Source: Arminella tubonensis (lineage in GTDB: Bacteria; Pseudomonadota; Alphaproteobacteria; Rhizobiales; Rhizobiaceae). Taken from it: a stretch of DNA of 64,000 nt. This document shows positions 48,055 to 59,116 of this stretch, one piece after another. The translations under genes and the position numbers were made by a program. Location of the stretch: assembly GCF_003240585.1 (NCBI RefSeq), contig NZ_PCDP01000035.1, positions 62,001 to 126,000 of the forward strand, in the 5' to 3' direction. The number at the start of each line of letters is the position of its first letter. The stretch's first letter is position 1. Under the pieces are notes generated by a model that was not told the DNA's origin, searched no databases, and saw only the letters and a list, made by a program, of their open reading frames with translations.

Positions 48055-48744
48055 TCAGGCCTCTTCTTCGCCGAAGAACTTCCAAACGATCCCGCCAATG
48101 GCGCCGCCGACCAGCGGCGCCAGCCAGAACAGCCACAATTGCTGCAAGGCCCAGCCGCCGACGAACAAGGCCTGCCCTGTCGAACGGGCCGGATTGACCG
48201 ACGTGTTGGTGACCGGGATGGAGATCAAATGGATCAGCGTCAGTGCCAGGCCGATGGCAAGCGGCGCAAATCCCGCAGGAACCCGGCCGTGGGTCGTTCC
48301 GAGAATGACGATAAGGAAGAAGGCGGTCAGCAGCACCTCGATGACCAGTGCCGATACCAGCGAATAACCGCCCGGCGAATGCTCACCGTAGCCATTGGCT
48401 GCAAACCCGCCGAGCTCGAACCCGGCCTTTCCGCTGGCCACCAGATAAAGCACTGCTGCCGCGGCGATCGCGCCCACGACCTGCACGACGATGTATGGGA
48501 TGAGGTTCGAAGCCGGAAATTTACCGGCAACCGTAAGCCCGACCGAAACTGCCGGATTGAAATGCCCGCCGGAAATGCCGCCAACGGCATAGGCCATCGT
48601 CAGCACGGTCAATCCAAACGCCAGTGCGACGCCTGCAAAGCCGATGCCAAGACCTGGAAAACCTGCAGCGATGACGGCACTGCCGCATCCGCCGAAGACA
48701 AGCCAGAACGTACCAAGAAATTCTGCGATAAGTTTTTTCTGCAC
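48055..48744 (-). CDS. aqpZ: Aquaporin Z
   Basis: This is a 229-residue water channel of the MIP family with six helices. It has both NPA boxes, [11 protein letters not shown] and [11 protein letters not shown], and the [22 protein letters not shown] opening of AqpZ proteins. The selectivity residues follow the water-specific pattern as far as I can see, although glycerol cannot be excluded. The start is GTG 48744 with GGAGG five bases before; the TTG pair further upstream is not needed. It sits between ddlB and an MHS transporter inside the dcw cluster and is divergent from that transporter. A strong terminator follows. Confidence 0.94.
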   Translation of the reverse strand: MQKKLIAEFLGTFWLVFGGCGSAVIAAGFPGLGIGFAGVALAFGLTVLTMAYAVGGISGGHFNPAVSVGLTVAGKFPASNLIPYIVVQVVGAIAAAAVLYLVASGKAGFELGGFAANGYGEHSPGGYSLVSALVIEVLLTAFFLIVILGTTHGRVPAGFAPLAIGLALTLIHLISIPVTNTSVNPARSTGQALFVGGWALQQLWLFWLAPLVGGAIGGIVWKFFGEEEA

Positions 48745-49044
48745 ATTCGCCTCCAACAACGTTCACAACCAGAACGATAGATTGTGTCTACTGCAAACTG
48801 AGTCTCGTCAAGAGCCTGCGGAATAGGCGAATGCGCTGAAAATGCGCACCCAATTTGTTATCGGTGGCAACTTAATAAGCGCATTGAAATATTTAACTCT
48901 TCCCGGCACAGGGGCATTAGGTGCGCTGCAGCATCGAATTGCGTCGCAAAATTGCCGTCTTTGCGTTTCCGCAGACAGAAAATTGCGTTAAAGACACCGC
49001 CTATCCCACAAGGCAAACAGATTGAATCCAGGATTGGTAGAACA
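48745..49044. other. Intergenic region between divergent aqpZ and MHS transporter
   Basis: This 300-base gap, divergent promoters for both genes. GANTC sites occur at 48800-48804 and 49024-49028. The centre (about 48860-48900, with TTAATAAGCGCATTGAAATATTTAA) is AT-rich and probably holds a promoter. No gene seen. Confidence 0.45.
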
Positions 49045-50349
49045 ATGACTAACGCGATATCCGGGCTATCGCCGGCCCCCTCGTCGTCGAACAACGCTGC
49101 GCTCAACTCACCGGCGCGCGTTCTTCTCGCAAGCCTCATCGGCACGACGATCGAATTCTTCGACTTCTATGTCTACGCGACCGCGGCGGTGCTGGTGTTC
49201 CCGACGCTGTTCTTCCCGACAAGCGATCCGACCTCCGCCATTCTTCAATCCTTCGCCACCTTCTCGATCGCCTTCTTCGCCCGCCCGATCGGCGCGATCG
49301 TCTTCGGACATTTCGGCGACAGGATCGGCCGCAAGGTCACTCTGGTGGCGGCCCTCATGACCATGGGCGTCTCCACCGTTCTGATCGGCTTCCTGCCCTC
49401 CTACGCCTCGATCGGCGTTGTAGCGCCTCTGTTGCTCGCCCTCTGCCGCTTCGGCCAGGGCTTTGGCCTCGGCGGCGAATGGGGTGGCGCCGTTCTTCTT
49501 GCCACCGAGAACGCACCGGAAGGCAAGCGCTCGTGGTACGGCATGTTCCCGCAGCTCGGCGCGCCGATCGGCCTATTCCTCTCGTCAGGCGTGTTCTGGT
49601 TGCTTCTGCACTTCATCTCCCAGGAGGATTTCATTACCTGGGGCTGGCGGGTGCCGTTCATCGCGTCGATCGTGCTGATTGTGATCGGTCTCTGGGTCCG
49701 GCTGTCGATCACGGAAACGCCCGAGTTCCGCGAGGCGATCGCAAAGCAGGAGCGCGTCGCCGTTCCGGTCGCTGAAATCTTCCGCAGCCACAAGCGGAGC
49801 CTCGTGCTCGGCACCTTCGTGGCACTCGCCACCTTCGTGCTGTTCTACATCGGCACCGCCTATCTCCTGTCCTACAACGTCAAGGTTCTGAAGATCAGCT
49901 TCCTCGACGCTTTGCTGGTGCAGATCGTCGCCTCGGTATTCTTCGGGATATTCATCCCGGTCGCCGGCAAGCTTTCCGATCGGTTCGGCCGCCGCGCCGT
50001 GCTGGTCACGACCACGATCGGCATCATCGCGTTTTCCTTCCTTCTGCCGGCCCTGCTCAGCGGCGGGCTGTTTGAAGTCTACGTGTTCGCAGCGCTCGGC
50101 ATGGCCCTCATGGGAATGACCTACGGTCCGATCGGAACAGCGCTCGCAGCGCCCTTCCCGACCGCGGTGCGCTATACCGGCGCCTCGATCACGTTCAACT
50201 TCGCCGGCATCTTCGGTGCATCGCTCGCCCCCTACATTGCCACGTGGCTCGCCTCGACCTACGGGCTCGCCTATGTCGGCTACTACATGGCGATTGCAGC
50301 GCTGATCACGCTGGTCTGCATTCTCCTGTCGGGCAACGATGAAATCTGA
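49045..50349 (+). CDS. Metabolite:H+ symporter (MHS) family MFS transporter
   Basis: This is a 434-residue, twelve-helix permease of the MHS group of the major facilitator superfamily. The group's marks are LLASLIGTTIEFFDFYVYATAAVLVFP in helix 1 and the loop GDRIGRKVTLVAALMTMG. FGQGFGLGGEWGGAVLLATENAPEGKRSW is broken here by helix 4-5. It likely imports a carboxylate, aromatic acid or compatible solute with protons. ATG 49045 is preferred to 48952 because the upstream extension is not family-like. It is the only plus-strand gene inside the dcw cluster, convergent with murB, and a hairpin separates them. Substrate unknown. Confidence 0.88.
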   Translation: MTNAISGLSPAPSSSNNAALNSPARVLLASLIGTTIEFFDFYVYATAAVLVFPTLFFPTSDPTSAILQSFATFSIAFFARPIGAIVFGHFGDRIGRKVTLVAALMTMGVSTVLIGFLPSYASIGVVAPLLLALCRFGQGFGLGGEWGGAVLLATENAPEGKRSWYGMFPQLGAPIGLFLSSGVFWLLLHFISQEDFITWGWRVPFIASIVLIVIGLWVRLSITETPEFREAIAKQERVAVPVAEIFRSHKRSLVLGTFVALATFVLFYIGTAYLLSYNVKVLKISFLDALLVQIVASVFFGIFIPVAGKLSDRFGRRAVLVTTTIGIIAFSFLLPALLSGGLFEVYVFAALGMALMGMTYGPIGTALAAPFPTAVRYTGASITFNFAGIFGASLAPYIATWLASTYGLAYVGYYMAIAALITLVCILLSGNDEI

Positions 50350-50367
50350 CGCCTGAAGGCATTATTG

Positions 50368-50401
50368 AAAAGGCCGCGGCAGAAACCTGCCGCGGCCTTT
50401 T
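50368..50401. terminator. Bidirectional terminator between MHS transporter and murB
   Basis: A perfect 15-base inverted repeat AAAAGGCCGCGGCAG/CTGCCGCGGCCTTTT with an AAAC loop occurs 19 bases after the transporter stop and 33 before the murB stop. The A and T runs on either side make it effective for both convergent genes. Confidence 0.88.
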
Positions 50402-50433
50402 CGCGATATGAAAAATAGGGCGCCTAATAGCAA

Positions 50434-51408
50434 TCAGTCAGCAGTCACACCCTGAAAGGGGCGAACCTCGCGGCCGGGCATGAAGACGCCGAGCCTCTTG
50501 ATCTCCCATTCGAGCTTGATGCCGGAATGCTCGAACACCTCGCGACGAACCTGCTCGCCCAGATATTCGAGGTCATAGCCGGTCGCCTGTCCCATGTTGA
50601 TCATGAAATTGCAGTGCAGCGACGACATTTGCGCGCCGCCGATGACGAGCCCGCGGCAGCCGGCTTCGTCGATCACTTTCCACGCGGAATGACCTTCGGG
50701 GTTCTTGAATGTCGAACCGCCGGTCTTCTCGCGAATCGGCTGCACGGTTTCGCGGTGATTGCGCACCGCATCCATTTCAGCACGAATCTTGACACGGTCC
50801 TCCGGATACCCCTCGAACACGACGTCGGTGAAGATCAGGTCGTCCGATGCGGAGGAATGACGATAGGTATAGCCCATCTCGGCATTGGAGAGCACATGCT
50901 TGTTGCCCTTGCGGTCGACCGCATGGACCTCGACCAGCCGGTCGCAGGTCTCGGAGCCGTTCGCGCCGGCGTTCATACGGGCGGCACCGCCGATAGCCCC
51001 GGGAATACCGTAGTAGAAATGAAAGCCGCCGATGCCGTTGTCCATCGCCATGGCGGCGACGTGCTTGTCCGGGCAGATCGCACCGGCCTTGATACGGTTC
51101 TCGCCAACCAGTTCAACAGCACCGAAGCCCTTGGCCGACAGCCTGAGAACGATGCCGGGGATACCGCCGTCGCGCACGAGAATATTCGAGCCGACCCCGA
51201 CCACGGTCAGCGGCACTTCGGCCGGTAGTATCTTCAGGAATGCAACGAGATCGTCGCTGTCGTGCGGCTGGAACATCAGCTCCGCCAGCCCGCCGGCGCG
51301 GAACCATGTCACGCGATCCATCGGAGCGTCCGGTGTCAGCCTACCCCTGATGTCCTTGACGCCCTCACCGAGCGACGCAAGCAATTTTTCCCCATCAACT
51401 TGTTTCAT
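50434..51408 (-). CDS. murB: UDP-N-acetylenolpyruvoylglucosamine reductase
   Basis: MurB is the FAD enzyme reducing enolpyruvyl-UDP-GlcNAc to UDP-MurNAc. The 324-residue protein shows [14 protein letters not shown] in the FAD domain and [18 protein letters not shown]. The catalytic Ser lies in [12 protein letters not shown], and a C-terminal [16 protein letters not shown] segment marks type I enzymes. The ATG overlaps the murC stop in ATGA. It is the last gene of the upstream half of the dcw cluster here; in the standard order ddlB follows directly. Identification is secure. Confidence 0.96.
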   Translation of the reverse strand: MKQVDGEKLLASLGEGVKDIRGRLTPDAPMDRVTWFRAGGLAELMFQPHDSDDLVAFLKILPAEVPLTVVGVGSNILVRDGGIPGIVLRLSAKGFGAVELVGENRIKAGAICPDKHVAAMAMDNGIGGFHFYYGIPGAIGGAARMNAGANGSETCDRLVEVHAVDRKGNKHVLSNAEMGYTYRHSSASDDLIFTDVVFEGYPEDRVKIRAEMDAVRNHRETVQPIREKTGGSTFKNPEGHSAWKVIDEAGCRGLVIGGAQMSSLHCNFMINMGQATGYDLEYLGEQVRREVFEHSGIKLEWEIKRLGVFMPGREVRPFQGVTAD

Positions 51409-52820
51409 GCGGACTTACCCGAAAGACCTTCCAATTCCTTTGGCAACGCTGCTGCCCAATAGGTTATGCTGCCAGCCCCTAACAAAACCACAAAATCGCC
51501 CGGCCGTGCAATCTCTTCCACCAACGGGGCAATATCCTCAGGCGAACGCAGATAACGCGCGTCGCGATGGCCGCCGGCCTTGATGCGCGCAACCAGCGCC
51601 TCTGAATCTACGCCCTCTATGGGCTCTTCCCCAGCGGAATAAACCGGCGCAAGGAAAATACTGTCGGCATCGTTGAAGCAGGTGGCAAATTCTTCGAACA
51701 GGGTGGAAAGTCTGGTGTAGCGATGCGGCTGGTGGACAGCGATGATCCGCCCGCTGCAAGCCTCTCGAGCGGCCTTCAGTACAGCCTTGATCTCGACCGG
51801 GTGATGGCCGTAATCGTCGAAAATCTTGACGCCGTTCCATTCGCCGGTAAGCGTAAAGCGCCGCTTGACGCCGCCGAAACCGGCAAGCCCCCGGGCGATA
51901 TCCTCGTTGGAAATCCCCAGCCGGTTGGCGACGGCGATGGCGGCGACCGCATTGGAGATATTGTGACGACCGGGCATCGGCATGACGAGATCCTTGATCT
52001 CGATGATCTGGCCCGTGCGGCGCCTGCGAATCTCGATATCGAACACAGAGCGCGTGCCGTCGATGCGGACGTTCATGAAGCGGACATCGGCCTGCGGGTT
52101 TTCGCCATAGGTGATAACCTTGCGGTCCTCTATCCGCCCGACCAGCGCCTGTACCTCAGGATGATCAAGGCAGAGCACGCCAAAGCCATAGAATGGCACG
52201 TTCTCGACGAACTGCCGGAAAGCGGCACGAACCGCATCGAAGTTGCCGTAGTGGTCGAGGTGTTCGGGGTCGATATTGGTGATGACCGCAACGTCAGCCG
52301 GAAGCTTAAGGAACGTCCCATCCGACTCGTCGGCCTCGACTACCATCCATTCGCCGGCACCCATGCGGGCATTGGTGCCATAGGCGTTGATGATGCCGCC
52401 ATTGATGACGGTCGGGTCGAGCCCGCCAGCCTCGAGCAGCGTCGCCACCAGCGAGGTCGTGGTCGTCTTGCCGTGGGTGCCGCCGATGGCAATGGCGTTG
52501 CGGAAGCGCATGAGTTCGGCGAGCATCTCGGCACGACGGACGACCGGCAGCAGCTTTTCGCGAGCCGCAATCAGTTCCGGATTACTCTTCTTGATCGCTG
52601 TTGAAACGACCACCACCTCGGCGTCGCCAAGATTTTCAGCGGCATGGCCGATGAGGACCTCGATACCCTTTTCGCGCAACCGCTGGACGTTGGCGCTTTC
52701 CGATTGGTCCGAGCCCTGGACCCGATGGCCAAGATTATGCAGGACCTCGGCGATGCCGCTCATCCCGATGCCGCCGATACCAATGAAATGAACCAAGCCT
52801 ATAGCCTTCGGCAGCTTCAT
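51405..52820 (-). CDS. murC: UDP-N-acetylmuramate--L-alanine ligase
   Basis: MurC adds L-alanine to UDP-MurNAc with ATP. The 471-residue protein opens with the Rossmann [13 protein letters not shown] segment and the ATP loop [14 protein letters not shown]. Mur-ligase conserved [11 protein letters not shown] and [17 protein letters not shown] segments follow, the latter near the C-terminal domain. It overlaps murG (ATGA) at its start and murB at its stop, so murG-murC-murB are co-translated. Identification is secure. Confidence 0.97.
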   Translation of the reverse strand: MKLPKAIGLVHFIGIGGIGMSGIAEVLHNLGHRVQGSDQSESANVQRLREKGIEVLIGHAAENLGDAEVVVVSTAIKKSNPELIAAREKLLPVVRRAEMLAELMRFRNAIAIGGTHGKTTTTSLVATLLEAGGLDPTVINGGIINAYGTNARMGAGEWMVVEADESDGTFLKLPADVAVITNIDPEHLDHYGNFDAVRAAFRQFVENVPFYGFGVLCLDHPEVQALVGRIEDRKVITYGENPQADVRFMNVRIDGTRSVFDIEIRRRRTGQIIEIKDLVMPMPGRHNISNAVAAIAVANRLGISNEDIARGLAGFGGVKRRFTLTGEWNGVKIFDDYGHHPVEIKAVLKAAREACSGRIIAVHQPHRYTRLSTLFEEFATCFNDADSIFLAPVYSAGEEPIEGVDSEALVARIKAGGHRDARYLRSPEDIAPLVEEIARPGDFVVLLGAGSITYWAAALPKELEGLSGKSA

Positions 52821-53941
52821 GCGCCTGCCCCCTTGAATTCTGCAATTGAACGTTTGCCCGCAATAGCCTCAACCATGTCCGCAAGCAAGTTTGCGGCATC
52901 CGGCTTGCCGGAGAGCTTTGCGGCTGCTGCCATCTTCACCAGCTTGTCCGGGGACGTCATCGCCCCCCGCAGGAGGCCGGACAGCTTCTCTGGCGAAAGC
53001 TCCGACTGGGCAATGACCTTGGCGCCGCCGTTGGCAGCAAGCGCTGCCGCATTGGCCGCCTGATCGTGATCGAGGGCATAAGGATAGGGAACGAGGATGG
53101 CCGGACGGCCGATGACCGAGATCTCCGAGACGGTCGAGGCGCCGGAGCGGCAGATGACGAGATGCGCGGCACCGATGCGCTCAGCCATGTCGTTGAAGAA
53201 AGGCGCGATGTCCGCGCCCATTTCCAGATGCACGACGCAGTTCTGGACCGTCTCCATGTCCTCGGGTCGAACCTGCTGGGTGATCCTCAGCCGCTTGCGC
53301 AATCCGTCTTCGAGAAGGCTGACCACGGTCGGAATGGCCTTCGAGAAGAACTGCGCGCCCTGGCTGCCGCCGAAAACCACCAGATTGAACGGATCGTCGG
53401 GACCTGACGGCGTGTAGGGGATCTTCGCAGCCTCGATGACGGCCGGCCGAACCGGGTTGCCCGTCGTCACGGTCTTCTCAGGAAACGCGCCGCCGTTTTC
53501 CGGCAGAAACCCGCCGGCGATTGCCTGCACCCGCCCCGCCAGCGCCTTGTTGGCGCGGCCCATGACGGCGTTCTGTTCGTGGATCATCGTCGGCACGCCC
53601 ATGCGGGTCGCAGCGAGCAGCGGCGGCACGGTCGGATAGCCACCGAAGCCGACGACGCAGAGCGGCTTTATATTGCGGATCAGCTTGCGAGCCGCCCGCA
53701 TGCCGGTCCAGAGCGTCCAGAGCGAGCGCGCTACCTTGATCGGGTTTTTCGAACCGATCGTCGCCGAGGGCACGACGTGGATCTCGTCGGCCGGAAACTT
53801 GCCGGCAAACCGCGCCGCACGGCTGTCGGTGACGAGATGCACCGAATAGCCGCGCTCCTTCAGCTTGTGGGCGAGCGCTTCGGCCGGAAAAACGTGACCG
53901 CCGGTGCCGCCTGCCGCCAGAAGGATGATGCCCTTGCTCAT
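52817..53941 (-). CDS. murG: Undecaprenyldiphospho-muramoylpentapeptide N-acetylglucosaminyltransferase
   Basis: MurG transfers GlcNAc to lipid I to give lipid II at the inner face of the membrane. This GT28 protein of ~374 residues has the first glycine loop [18 protein letters not shown] and a second binding part with [17 protein letters not shown]. The conserved [25 protein letters not shown] is in the C-terminal domain. ATG 53941 (GGAG seven bases before) is preferred over 53965, which lies in the ftsW stop region. It is four bases from ftsW and overlaps murC by four. Confidence 0.96.
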   Translation of the reverse strand: MSKGIILLAAGGTGGHVFPAEALAHKLKERGYSVHLVTDSRAARFAGKFPADEIHVVPSATIGSKNPIKVARSLWTLWTGMRAARKLIRNIKPLCVVGFGGYPTVPPLLAATRMGVPTMIHEQNAVMGRANKALAGRVQAIAGGFLPENGGAFPEKTVTTGNPVRPAVIEAAKIPYTPSGPDDPFNLVVFGGSQGAQFFSKAIPTVVSLLEDGLRKRLRITQQVRPEDMETVQNCVVHLEMGADIAPFFNDMAERIGAAHLVICRSGASTVSEISVIGRPAILVPYPYALDHDQAANAAALAANGGAKVIAQSELSPEKLSGLLRGAMTSPDKLVKMAAAAKLSGKPDAANLLADMVEAIAGKRSIAEFKGAGA

Positions 53942-53945
53942 CGCC

Positions 53946-55100
53946 TCACTCCGCCGCAACGCCATGGGTGACGCGGAACAGGCTGCGTTCCTGCGCGCGC
54001 TTTTCAGGACGATGACGCGTCAACGCCAGGATGAAGCCCGCGGTGACGCAGATCGCGATCATCGAGGAGCCACCATAGGAGATCAACGGCAGGGTCATGC
54101 CCTTTGCCGGCAGAAGTTGCAGGTTCACGCCGACATTGATGATCGACTGTATGCCGATCTGCAGCACGAGGCCGGCAACCGCGAAGCGGTTGAAGTCGTT
54201 CTTTTCCTTGTAGGCGTGCGACAGCCCGCGCAGGACCAGCACGGCGAAGATCAGCACCAGGGCCATGCAGAAGATGATGCCGAACTCTTCGGCTGCGACC
54301 GAGAAGATGAAGTCGGTATGGGCGTCGGGGATGATGCGCTTGACGATGCCCTCGCCGGGTCCGACGCCGAACCAGTCGCCACGGACGATCGCCTCGCGCG
54401 CGGTGTCCACCTGGAACGTATCGCCTTCGCCGGTCAGGAACCGGTCGACGCGTCCCGCCACGTGGGGAAAGACGTAATAGGCCGTAACGAAGCCGCCGGC
54501 GCCAAGTCCGCCAAGTACCGTGATCCAGAGCCACGGCATCCCGGCCATGAAGAACATCCCGGCCCAGACGGCGGTCGTGAGGATCGTCTGGCCGAGATCG
54601 GGCTGCGCCACGAGCAAGGCGGCGACGATGCCGAAGAGGATGATAGCGAAAAGATTGCCCGGAATTTCCGGCTGACGGGCGTGCTCCGCAAACAGCCAGG
54701 CGCAGACGACGACGAAGGCCGGTTTCATGAATTCGGACGGCTGGATCGACAGGCTGGCAATATTGACCCAGCGCCGCGAACCCTTGACCTCGACGCCGAA
54801 GAACAGCGCGAACAGCATCATCGCCAGGGCGACGATCAGGATGATGACGGCGGTTCGCCGCACCTGCCTCGGCGTCAGGAACGAGATGCCGATCATCGTC
54901 GCCAGCGCCGGAATGAGGAAGGCCGCGTGGCGCTTGACGAAGTGGAAGGGCTCGAGCCCGATGCGCTCGGCAACCGCAGGCGATCCCGCAAAGGACAGCA
55001 TGAAGCCGATGCCCATCAACAGGATGAAAATCGCCAGGAAAAATCGGTCGATCGTCCAGAACCAATCGGCCAAGGCCCCACGTTCAACGCGGCTTACCAT
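53946..55100 (-). CDS. ftsW: Lipid II polymerase FtsW
   Basis: FtsW is the SEDS-family septal glycosyltransferase working with FtsI. The 384-residue protein has about ten helices. Family marks are [20 protein letters not shown] and [34 protein letters not shown], the latter broken by the large periplasmic loop, with the catalytic-region Asp in it. A last block [26 protein letters not shown] closes the core. The ATG follows the murD stop within a few bases (TGACATG). The gene order murD-ftsW-murG matches the standard cluster. Confidence 0.95.
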   Translation of the reverse strand: MVSRVERGALADWFWTIDRFFLAIFILLMGIGFMLSFAGSPAVAERIGLEPFHFVKRHAAFLIPALATMIGISFLTPRQVRRTAVIILIVALAMMLFALFFGVEVKGSRRWVNIASLSIQPSEFMKPAFVVVCAWLFAEHARQPEIPGNLFAIILFGIVAALLVAQPDLGQTILTTAVWAGMFFMAGMPWLWITVLGGLGAGGFVTAYYVFPHVAGRVDRFLTGEGDTFQVDTAREAIVRGDWFGVGPGEGIVKRIIPDAHTDFIFSVAAEEFGIIFCMALVLIFAVLVLRGLSHAYKEKNDFNRFAVAGLVLQIGIQSIINVGVNLQLLPAKGMTLPLISYGGSSMIAICVTAGFILALTRHRPEKRAQERSLFRVTHGVAAE

Positions 55101-55101
55101 G

Positions 55102-56514
55102 TCATTTGCCTCCTGTAGCTGAACCGATCAGCATTGTGATCCCGTCGAGCGCTGCAACGTGACTGACGAACGCGTCACCGCGAACTTCAAAATTCTTATA
55201 CTGGTCGAAGCTTGCGCAAGCCGGTGATAGCATCACGGCCGAAGCGCCATTCTCGTCTTTTTCAGAATCGGCAGCAGCATGGGCCACCGCCTGTTCGAGT
55301 GTCCCCGATATCTCGTAGGGAACCGCTTCGCCGAGCGTCGCTGCAAATGCAGGCGCCGCCTCGCCGATCAGGTAGGCCTTGACGATGTGCGGAAAGAGCG
55401 GCGCCAGGGTGGTGATGCCGCCCTCTTTCGGCAGCCCGCCGGCGATCCAGTAGATACGGTCGTAGCTCGACAATGCGGGCGCCGCGGCATCGGCATTGGT
55501 CGCCTTGCTGTCGTTGACGAAGACGACGTTGCCACGCCTGCCGACCGGCTGCATTCGATGTTTGAGCCCCGGAAACGACGTCAGGCCCGCGCGGATCTCT
55601 TCAGACGAAAGCCCTACTGCAAGGCACGCGGCAATGGCGGCGGCGGCATTCTGCGCATTATGTGAGCCGCGCAGCGTCTGGATGCCGTCGAGGTCAGCAA
55701 TGGTTGACGTTACGGCGCCGATAGCCTGCACGATACGGCTGCCCTCGGCGTATAGACCGTTGGCGAGGATGCCGCGGCGCGAAATGCGCGTTACCTTTCT
55801 TCCCCCCCGCTCGATGCGATCGGCGATCAGCGCCGAATAACTGTCGTCGACGCCGACGATGGCGACGCCACTGCCAGCCACCAGCCGCTCCTTGATGCCG
55901 GCGTAGTGCTGCATCGTGCCGTGCCGGTCGAGATGATCGGGCGTCAGGTTGAGCAGGATTCCGGCCGAAGGATTGAGCGTCGGCGCAAGATCGATCTGGT
56001 AGGAGGAGCATTCGACGACGTAGTATCGCTCGGCTTTCGGCGGCTCGAGCGTCAGGACCGCCGTGCCGATATTGCCGCCGAGCTGCGTATCGCGGCCGCT
56101 CGATTTGAGGATATGGGCGATCAGCGCCGTCGTGGTCGACTTGCCATTGGTGCCGGTGATGGCGATAAACGGACAATTCGGTGCATGCGCCCGGCGTTCA
56201 CGCACGAAGAGCTCTACGTCGCCGACGATATCAACGCCTGCGGAGCGAGCCAGATCGACCGTCCAATGCGGCTTCGGATGGGTCAGCGGCACGCCCGGCG
56301 ACAGCACGAACACCGAAAGCGCATTCCAGTCGATAGTCCTGAGGTCGGCGGTGTGTATCCCCTCGGCCGAGGCCTTCATCACGCTGTCCGGATTGTCGTC
56401 CCATGCGGTGACGTCGGCACCACCGAGGATCAACGCCCTAGCGGTCGCAAAGCCCGAGCCGCCGAGCCCGAACAGTGCGACTTTCATTCCCTTGAGCGTG
56501 GTGACCGGGATCAT
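55102..56514 (-). CDS. murD: UDP-N-acetylmuramoylalanine--D-glutamate ligase
   Basis: MurD adds D-glutamate to UDP-MurNAc-L-Ala. The 470-residue protein begins with the [20 protein letters not shown]-binding Rossmann and has the ATP loop [39 protein letters not shown] and [16 protein letters not shown] (a Mur-ligase Asp segment) follow. The start is ATG 56514, seven bases after the mraY stop. Downstream it runs directly into ftsW. Domain set complete and identification secure. Confidence 0.96.
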   Translation of the reverse strand: MIPVTTLKGMKVALFGLGGSGFATARALILGGADVTAWDDNPDSVMKASAEGIHTADLRTIDWNALSVFVLSPGVPLTHPKPHWTVDLARSAGVDIVGDVELFVRERRAHAPNCPFIAITGTNGKSTTTALIAHILKSSGRDTQLGGNIGTAVLTLEPPKAERYYVVECSSYQIDLAPTLNPSAGILLNLTPDHLDRHGTMQHYAGIKERLVAGSGVAIVGVDDSYSALIADRIERGGRKVTRISRRGILANGLYAEGSRIVQAIGAVTSTIADLDGIQTLRGSHNAQNAAAAIAACLAVGLSSEEIRAGLTSFPGLKHRMQPVGRRGNVVFVNDSKATNADAAAPALSSYDRIYWIAGGLPKEGGITTLAPLFPHIVKAYLIGEAAPAFAATLGEAVPYEISGTLEQAVAHAAADSEKDENGASAVMLSPACASFDQYKNFEVRGDAFVSHVAALDGITMLIGSATGGK

Positions 56515-56520
56515 TCTCGT

Positions 56521-57621
56521 CTACCGCAGTTTAAGTGTCGAAAGGCCTACCATCGCCAGCACGACTGCGATGATCCAGAAGCGGATGACCACCTGGCTCT
56601 CCGTCCAGCCCTTCTTCTCGAAATGGTGGTGGATCGGCGCCATCAGGAAAACCCGGCGGCCGGTCATCTTGAAGAAGCCGACCTGGATGATCACCGACAG
56701 CGTCTCGATGACGAAGAGCCCACCGATGATCGCCATGACGATCTCGTGCTTGGTGGCGACCGCGACCGTGCCGATCATTCCACCCAGTGCCAGGGAGCCG
56801 GTATCGCCCATGAAGATTGCGGCGGGTGGCGCGTTGAACCACAGGAAGCCGAGCCCCGCACCGATCATCGCGCCAAGCACGACCGAGAGTTCACCGGTTC
56901 CGGGTACGAAATTGATCTGCAGGTAGTTTGCGAACACCACGTTGCCCGCGAGATAAGCAATGACGCCGAACGAGGCCGCGGCGATCATGACCGGGACGAT
57001 CGCAAGTCCGTCGAGGCCGTCGGTCAGGTTGACCGAGTTGCCCGCAGCCACGATGACGAAGCCACCGAACAGCACGAAGAACACGCCGAGATTGATCATG
57101 AAGTCTTTGAAAAAGGGAAAGGCGATCGACGAACCGAAAGTCGATCCTGCAGGACCGGAGGAAAGCGCCGACCGCATCATGAAATAAACTGCGATGCAGG
57201 CGATCAAAAACTCGATGCCGAGGCGAGCGCGGCCGGAAAAGCCCTTGTCGCTCTGCTTGGTGACCTTGAGATAATCGTCATAGAAGCCGATGGCCCCGAA
57301 CCCCAGCGTCACCAGCAACACGGCGACGACGTAGACGCTCGAGAGATCGGCCCAGAGCAGGCAGGATCCGACCACGCCGGCGATAATCATCAGCCCGCCC
57401 ATCGTCGGCGTGCCGGCCTTCTTGAAATGCGTCTGCGGGCCGTCCGCACGGATCGGCTGCCCCTTGCCCTGCCGGACCCGGAGGGAGGAGATGATTTTTG
57501 GACCAAACAGGAAAACGATGATTGCCGAAGTAAACAGCGCGCCACCGGTGCGGAACGTGATGTACCTGAACAGGTTGAAGAATTTCACATGCTCCGACAG
57601 GTCGACAAGCCAGATCAGCAT
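56521..57621 (-). CDS. mraY: Phospho-N-acetylmuramoyl-pentapeptide transferase
   Basis: MraY attaches the muramyl-pentapeptide to undecaprenyl phosphate, making lipid I. The 366-residue protein has ten helices, a catalytic [11 protein letters not shown] segment, [13 protein letters not shown], the Mg-binding Asp in [11 protein letters not shown], and the [11 protein letters not shown] motif near the end. ATG 57621 (AAAGGG before) is preferred to the overlapping TTG at 57624. A short gap of 64 bases separates it from murF. Identification is secure. Confidence 0.96.
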   Translation of the reverse strand: MLIWLVDLSEHVKFFNLFRYITFRTGGALFTSAIIVFLFGPKIISSLRVRQGKGQPIRADGPQTHFKKAGTPTMGGLMIIAGVVGSCLLWADLSSVYVVAVLLVTLGFGAIGFYDDYLKVTKQSDKGFSGRARLGIEFLIACIAVYFMMRSALSSGPAGSTFGSSIAFPFFKDFMINLGVFFVLFGGFVIVAAGNSVNLTDGLDGLAIVPVMIAAASFGVIAYLAGNVVFANYLQINFVPGTGELSVVLGAMIGAGLGFLWFNAPPAAIFMGDTGSLALGGMIGTVAVATKHEIVMAIIGGLFVIETLSVIIQVGFFKMTGRRVFLMAPIHHHFEKKGWTESQVVIRFWIIAVVLAMVGLSTLKLR

Positions 57622-57685
57622 CAAGAGCCCTTTCTAGGGTCAAATTTCAGTTAGGACAGGATCCAGGGAGTCGGATCATGCCAAT

Positions 57686-59116
57686 TCAATTGGGCCCCGT
57701 TTCGGAAAATGCGGCAAACTTGTCAAGCAAACCTGCCACGATCTTCCCGAACCCCGTTCCCAGCGAAGATTTCACCATCAAGACGTCGCCAGGGGCGACA
57801 GAATCCAGAATGAACGCCACGAGATCCTCGGTGTTCTCGCGATATTCGACATGCACGCTATCAGGCAACGAATCCCTGAGCGCAGCCATTTCAGGACCGG
57901 CCAGCCAGACATGCTCGATGCCGGCGGCAAGAAGCGGCCCCGCCAGATCCGCATGGACCTTGTGCGAATGGTCGCCCATCTCAAGCATATCGCCGAGCAC
58001 GGCGATGCGCCGCGTCCGGCTGTCCGAGGAACTCGCAGCAAGCAGCGAGATCGCGGCCCGCATCGATGCCGGGTTGGCATTGTAGCTCTCGTCGATCAGC
58101 GTGAAATAGGACCCGCCGACCGACAATTTGTGCCGCTTGCCCCTGCCCTTTTCCGGCTGCAGGGTCGACAGCGCTTCGATCGCCTTGTCGAGATCCGCAC
58201 CTACCAGCGTTACCGCGCCGAGTACTGCCAGAGCATTCTCTGCAATATGACGCCCCGGCGCGCCAATGGCGATTTCGAACGTCTCGCCGCCAAGCGTCAG
58301 CCAGAGGGCAGAGTTTTCTTCGGACCCATTGAACTCCGCCAGGCGGAAATCGGCCTTGGGGTGCTGGCCGAAGGTATGGATGTTCTCGACGCCGGCTGCC
58401 TGTGCGGCGCGATCGAGGAAATTGAACTGGTCGCTGTCGCGATTGAGAATGGCGTGGCCGCCGGGCACGATCCCTTCGAAGATCTCGGCTTTGGCCGTGG
58501 CGATCTCCTTGATGCTCTTGAAATTGCCGAGATGTGCTGCCGCGATCGTCGTGATGATCGCAACATGCGGCTGAACCATCTTCACCAGCGGGCGGATTTC
58601 GTCCGGATGGTTCATGCCGACCTCGAAGATGCCGAAGTCGGTATCCTCAGGCATCCGCGCCAGCGTCAGCGGCACGCCCCAATGATTGTTGAAGGATGCG
58701 ACCGACGCATGCACCTTGCCGGACGGCGTCAACACATGCCGAAGCATCTCCTTGGTGGTGGTCTTGCCGACCGACCCCGTCACGGCAATGATCTTGGCCT
58801 CTGTGCGAGCACGCGCCGCGAGGCCGAGCTTGGCAAGGGCCGCAAGGACATCCTCGACGACGATCATCGGAACGGTCAGCCGCCCCATGGCCGGAAGCCG
58901 GGCCTCGCTGACGACGAGCAGCGCCGCACCGTTCGCCATCGCCATGCTGGCGTAGTCGTGCCCGTCGACACGATCACCCTTGATGGCGAAGAAGGCTTCG
59001 CCGGGGCCGATGGACCGGCTGTCTATGGAAATTCCGGTAATGCCTTCCGGCGGCGTGCCGAACGGCCGGCCCGCCATGGCGGCAATCATCTCATCCGTTG
59101 TCCAAAGCCAGCTCAC
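57686..59116 (-). CDS. murF: UDP-MurNAc-tripeptide--D-alanyl-D-alanine ligase
   Basis: MurF adds D-Ala-D-Ala to the UDP-MurNAc-tripeptide, completing the pentapeptide. The 476-residue protein has an ATP loop [18 protein letters not shown] near residue 110, [13 protein letters not shown], and the [14 protein letters not shown]ur-ligase segment. Start is GTG 59116 ([14 protein letters not shown]), overlapping the murE stop in GTGA and preceded by GGAGGAG. The long in-frame sequence upstream to 59386 is only murE's shadow. Identification is secure. Confidence 0.96.
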   Translation of the reverse strand: MSWLWTTDEMIAAMAGRPFGTPPEGITGISIDSRSIGPGEAFFAIKGDRVDGHDYASMAMANGAALLVVSEARLPAMGRLTVPMIVVEDVLAALAKLGLAARARTEAKIIAVTGSVGKTTTKEMLRHVLTPSGKVHASVASFNNHWGVPLTLARMPEDTDFGIFEVGMNHPDEIRPLVKMVQPHVAIITTIAAAHLGNFKSIKEIATAKAEIFEGIVPGGHAILNRDSDQFNFLDRAAQAAGVENIHTFGQHPKADFRLAEFNGSEENSALWLTLGGETFEIAIGAPGRHIAENALAVLGAVTLVGADLDKAIEALSTLQPEKGRGKRHKLSVGGSYFTLIDESYNANPASMRAAISLLAASSSDSRTRRIAVLGDMLEMGDHSHKVHADLAGPLLAAGIEHVWLAGPEMAALRDSLPDSVHVEYRENTEDLVAFILDSVAPGDVLMVKSSLGTGFGKIVAGLLDKFAAFSETGPN

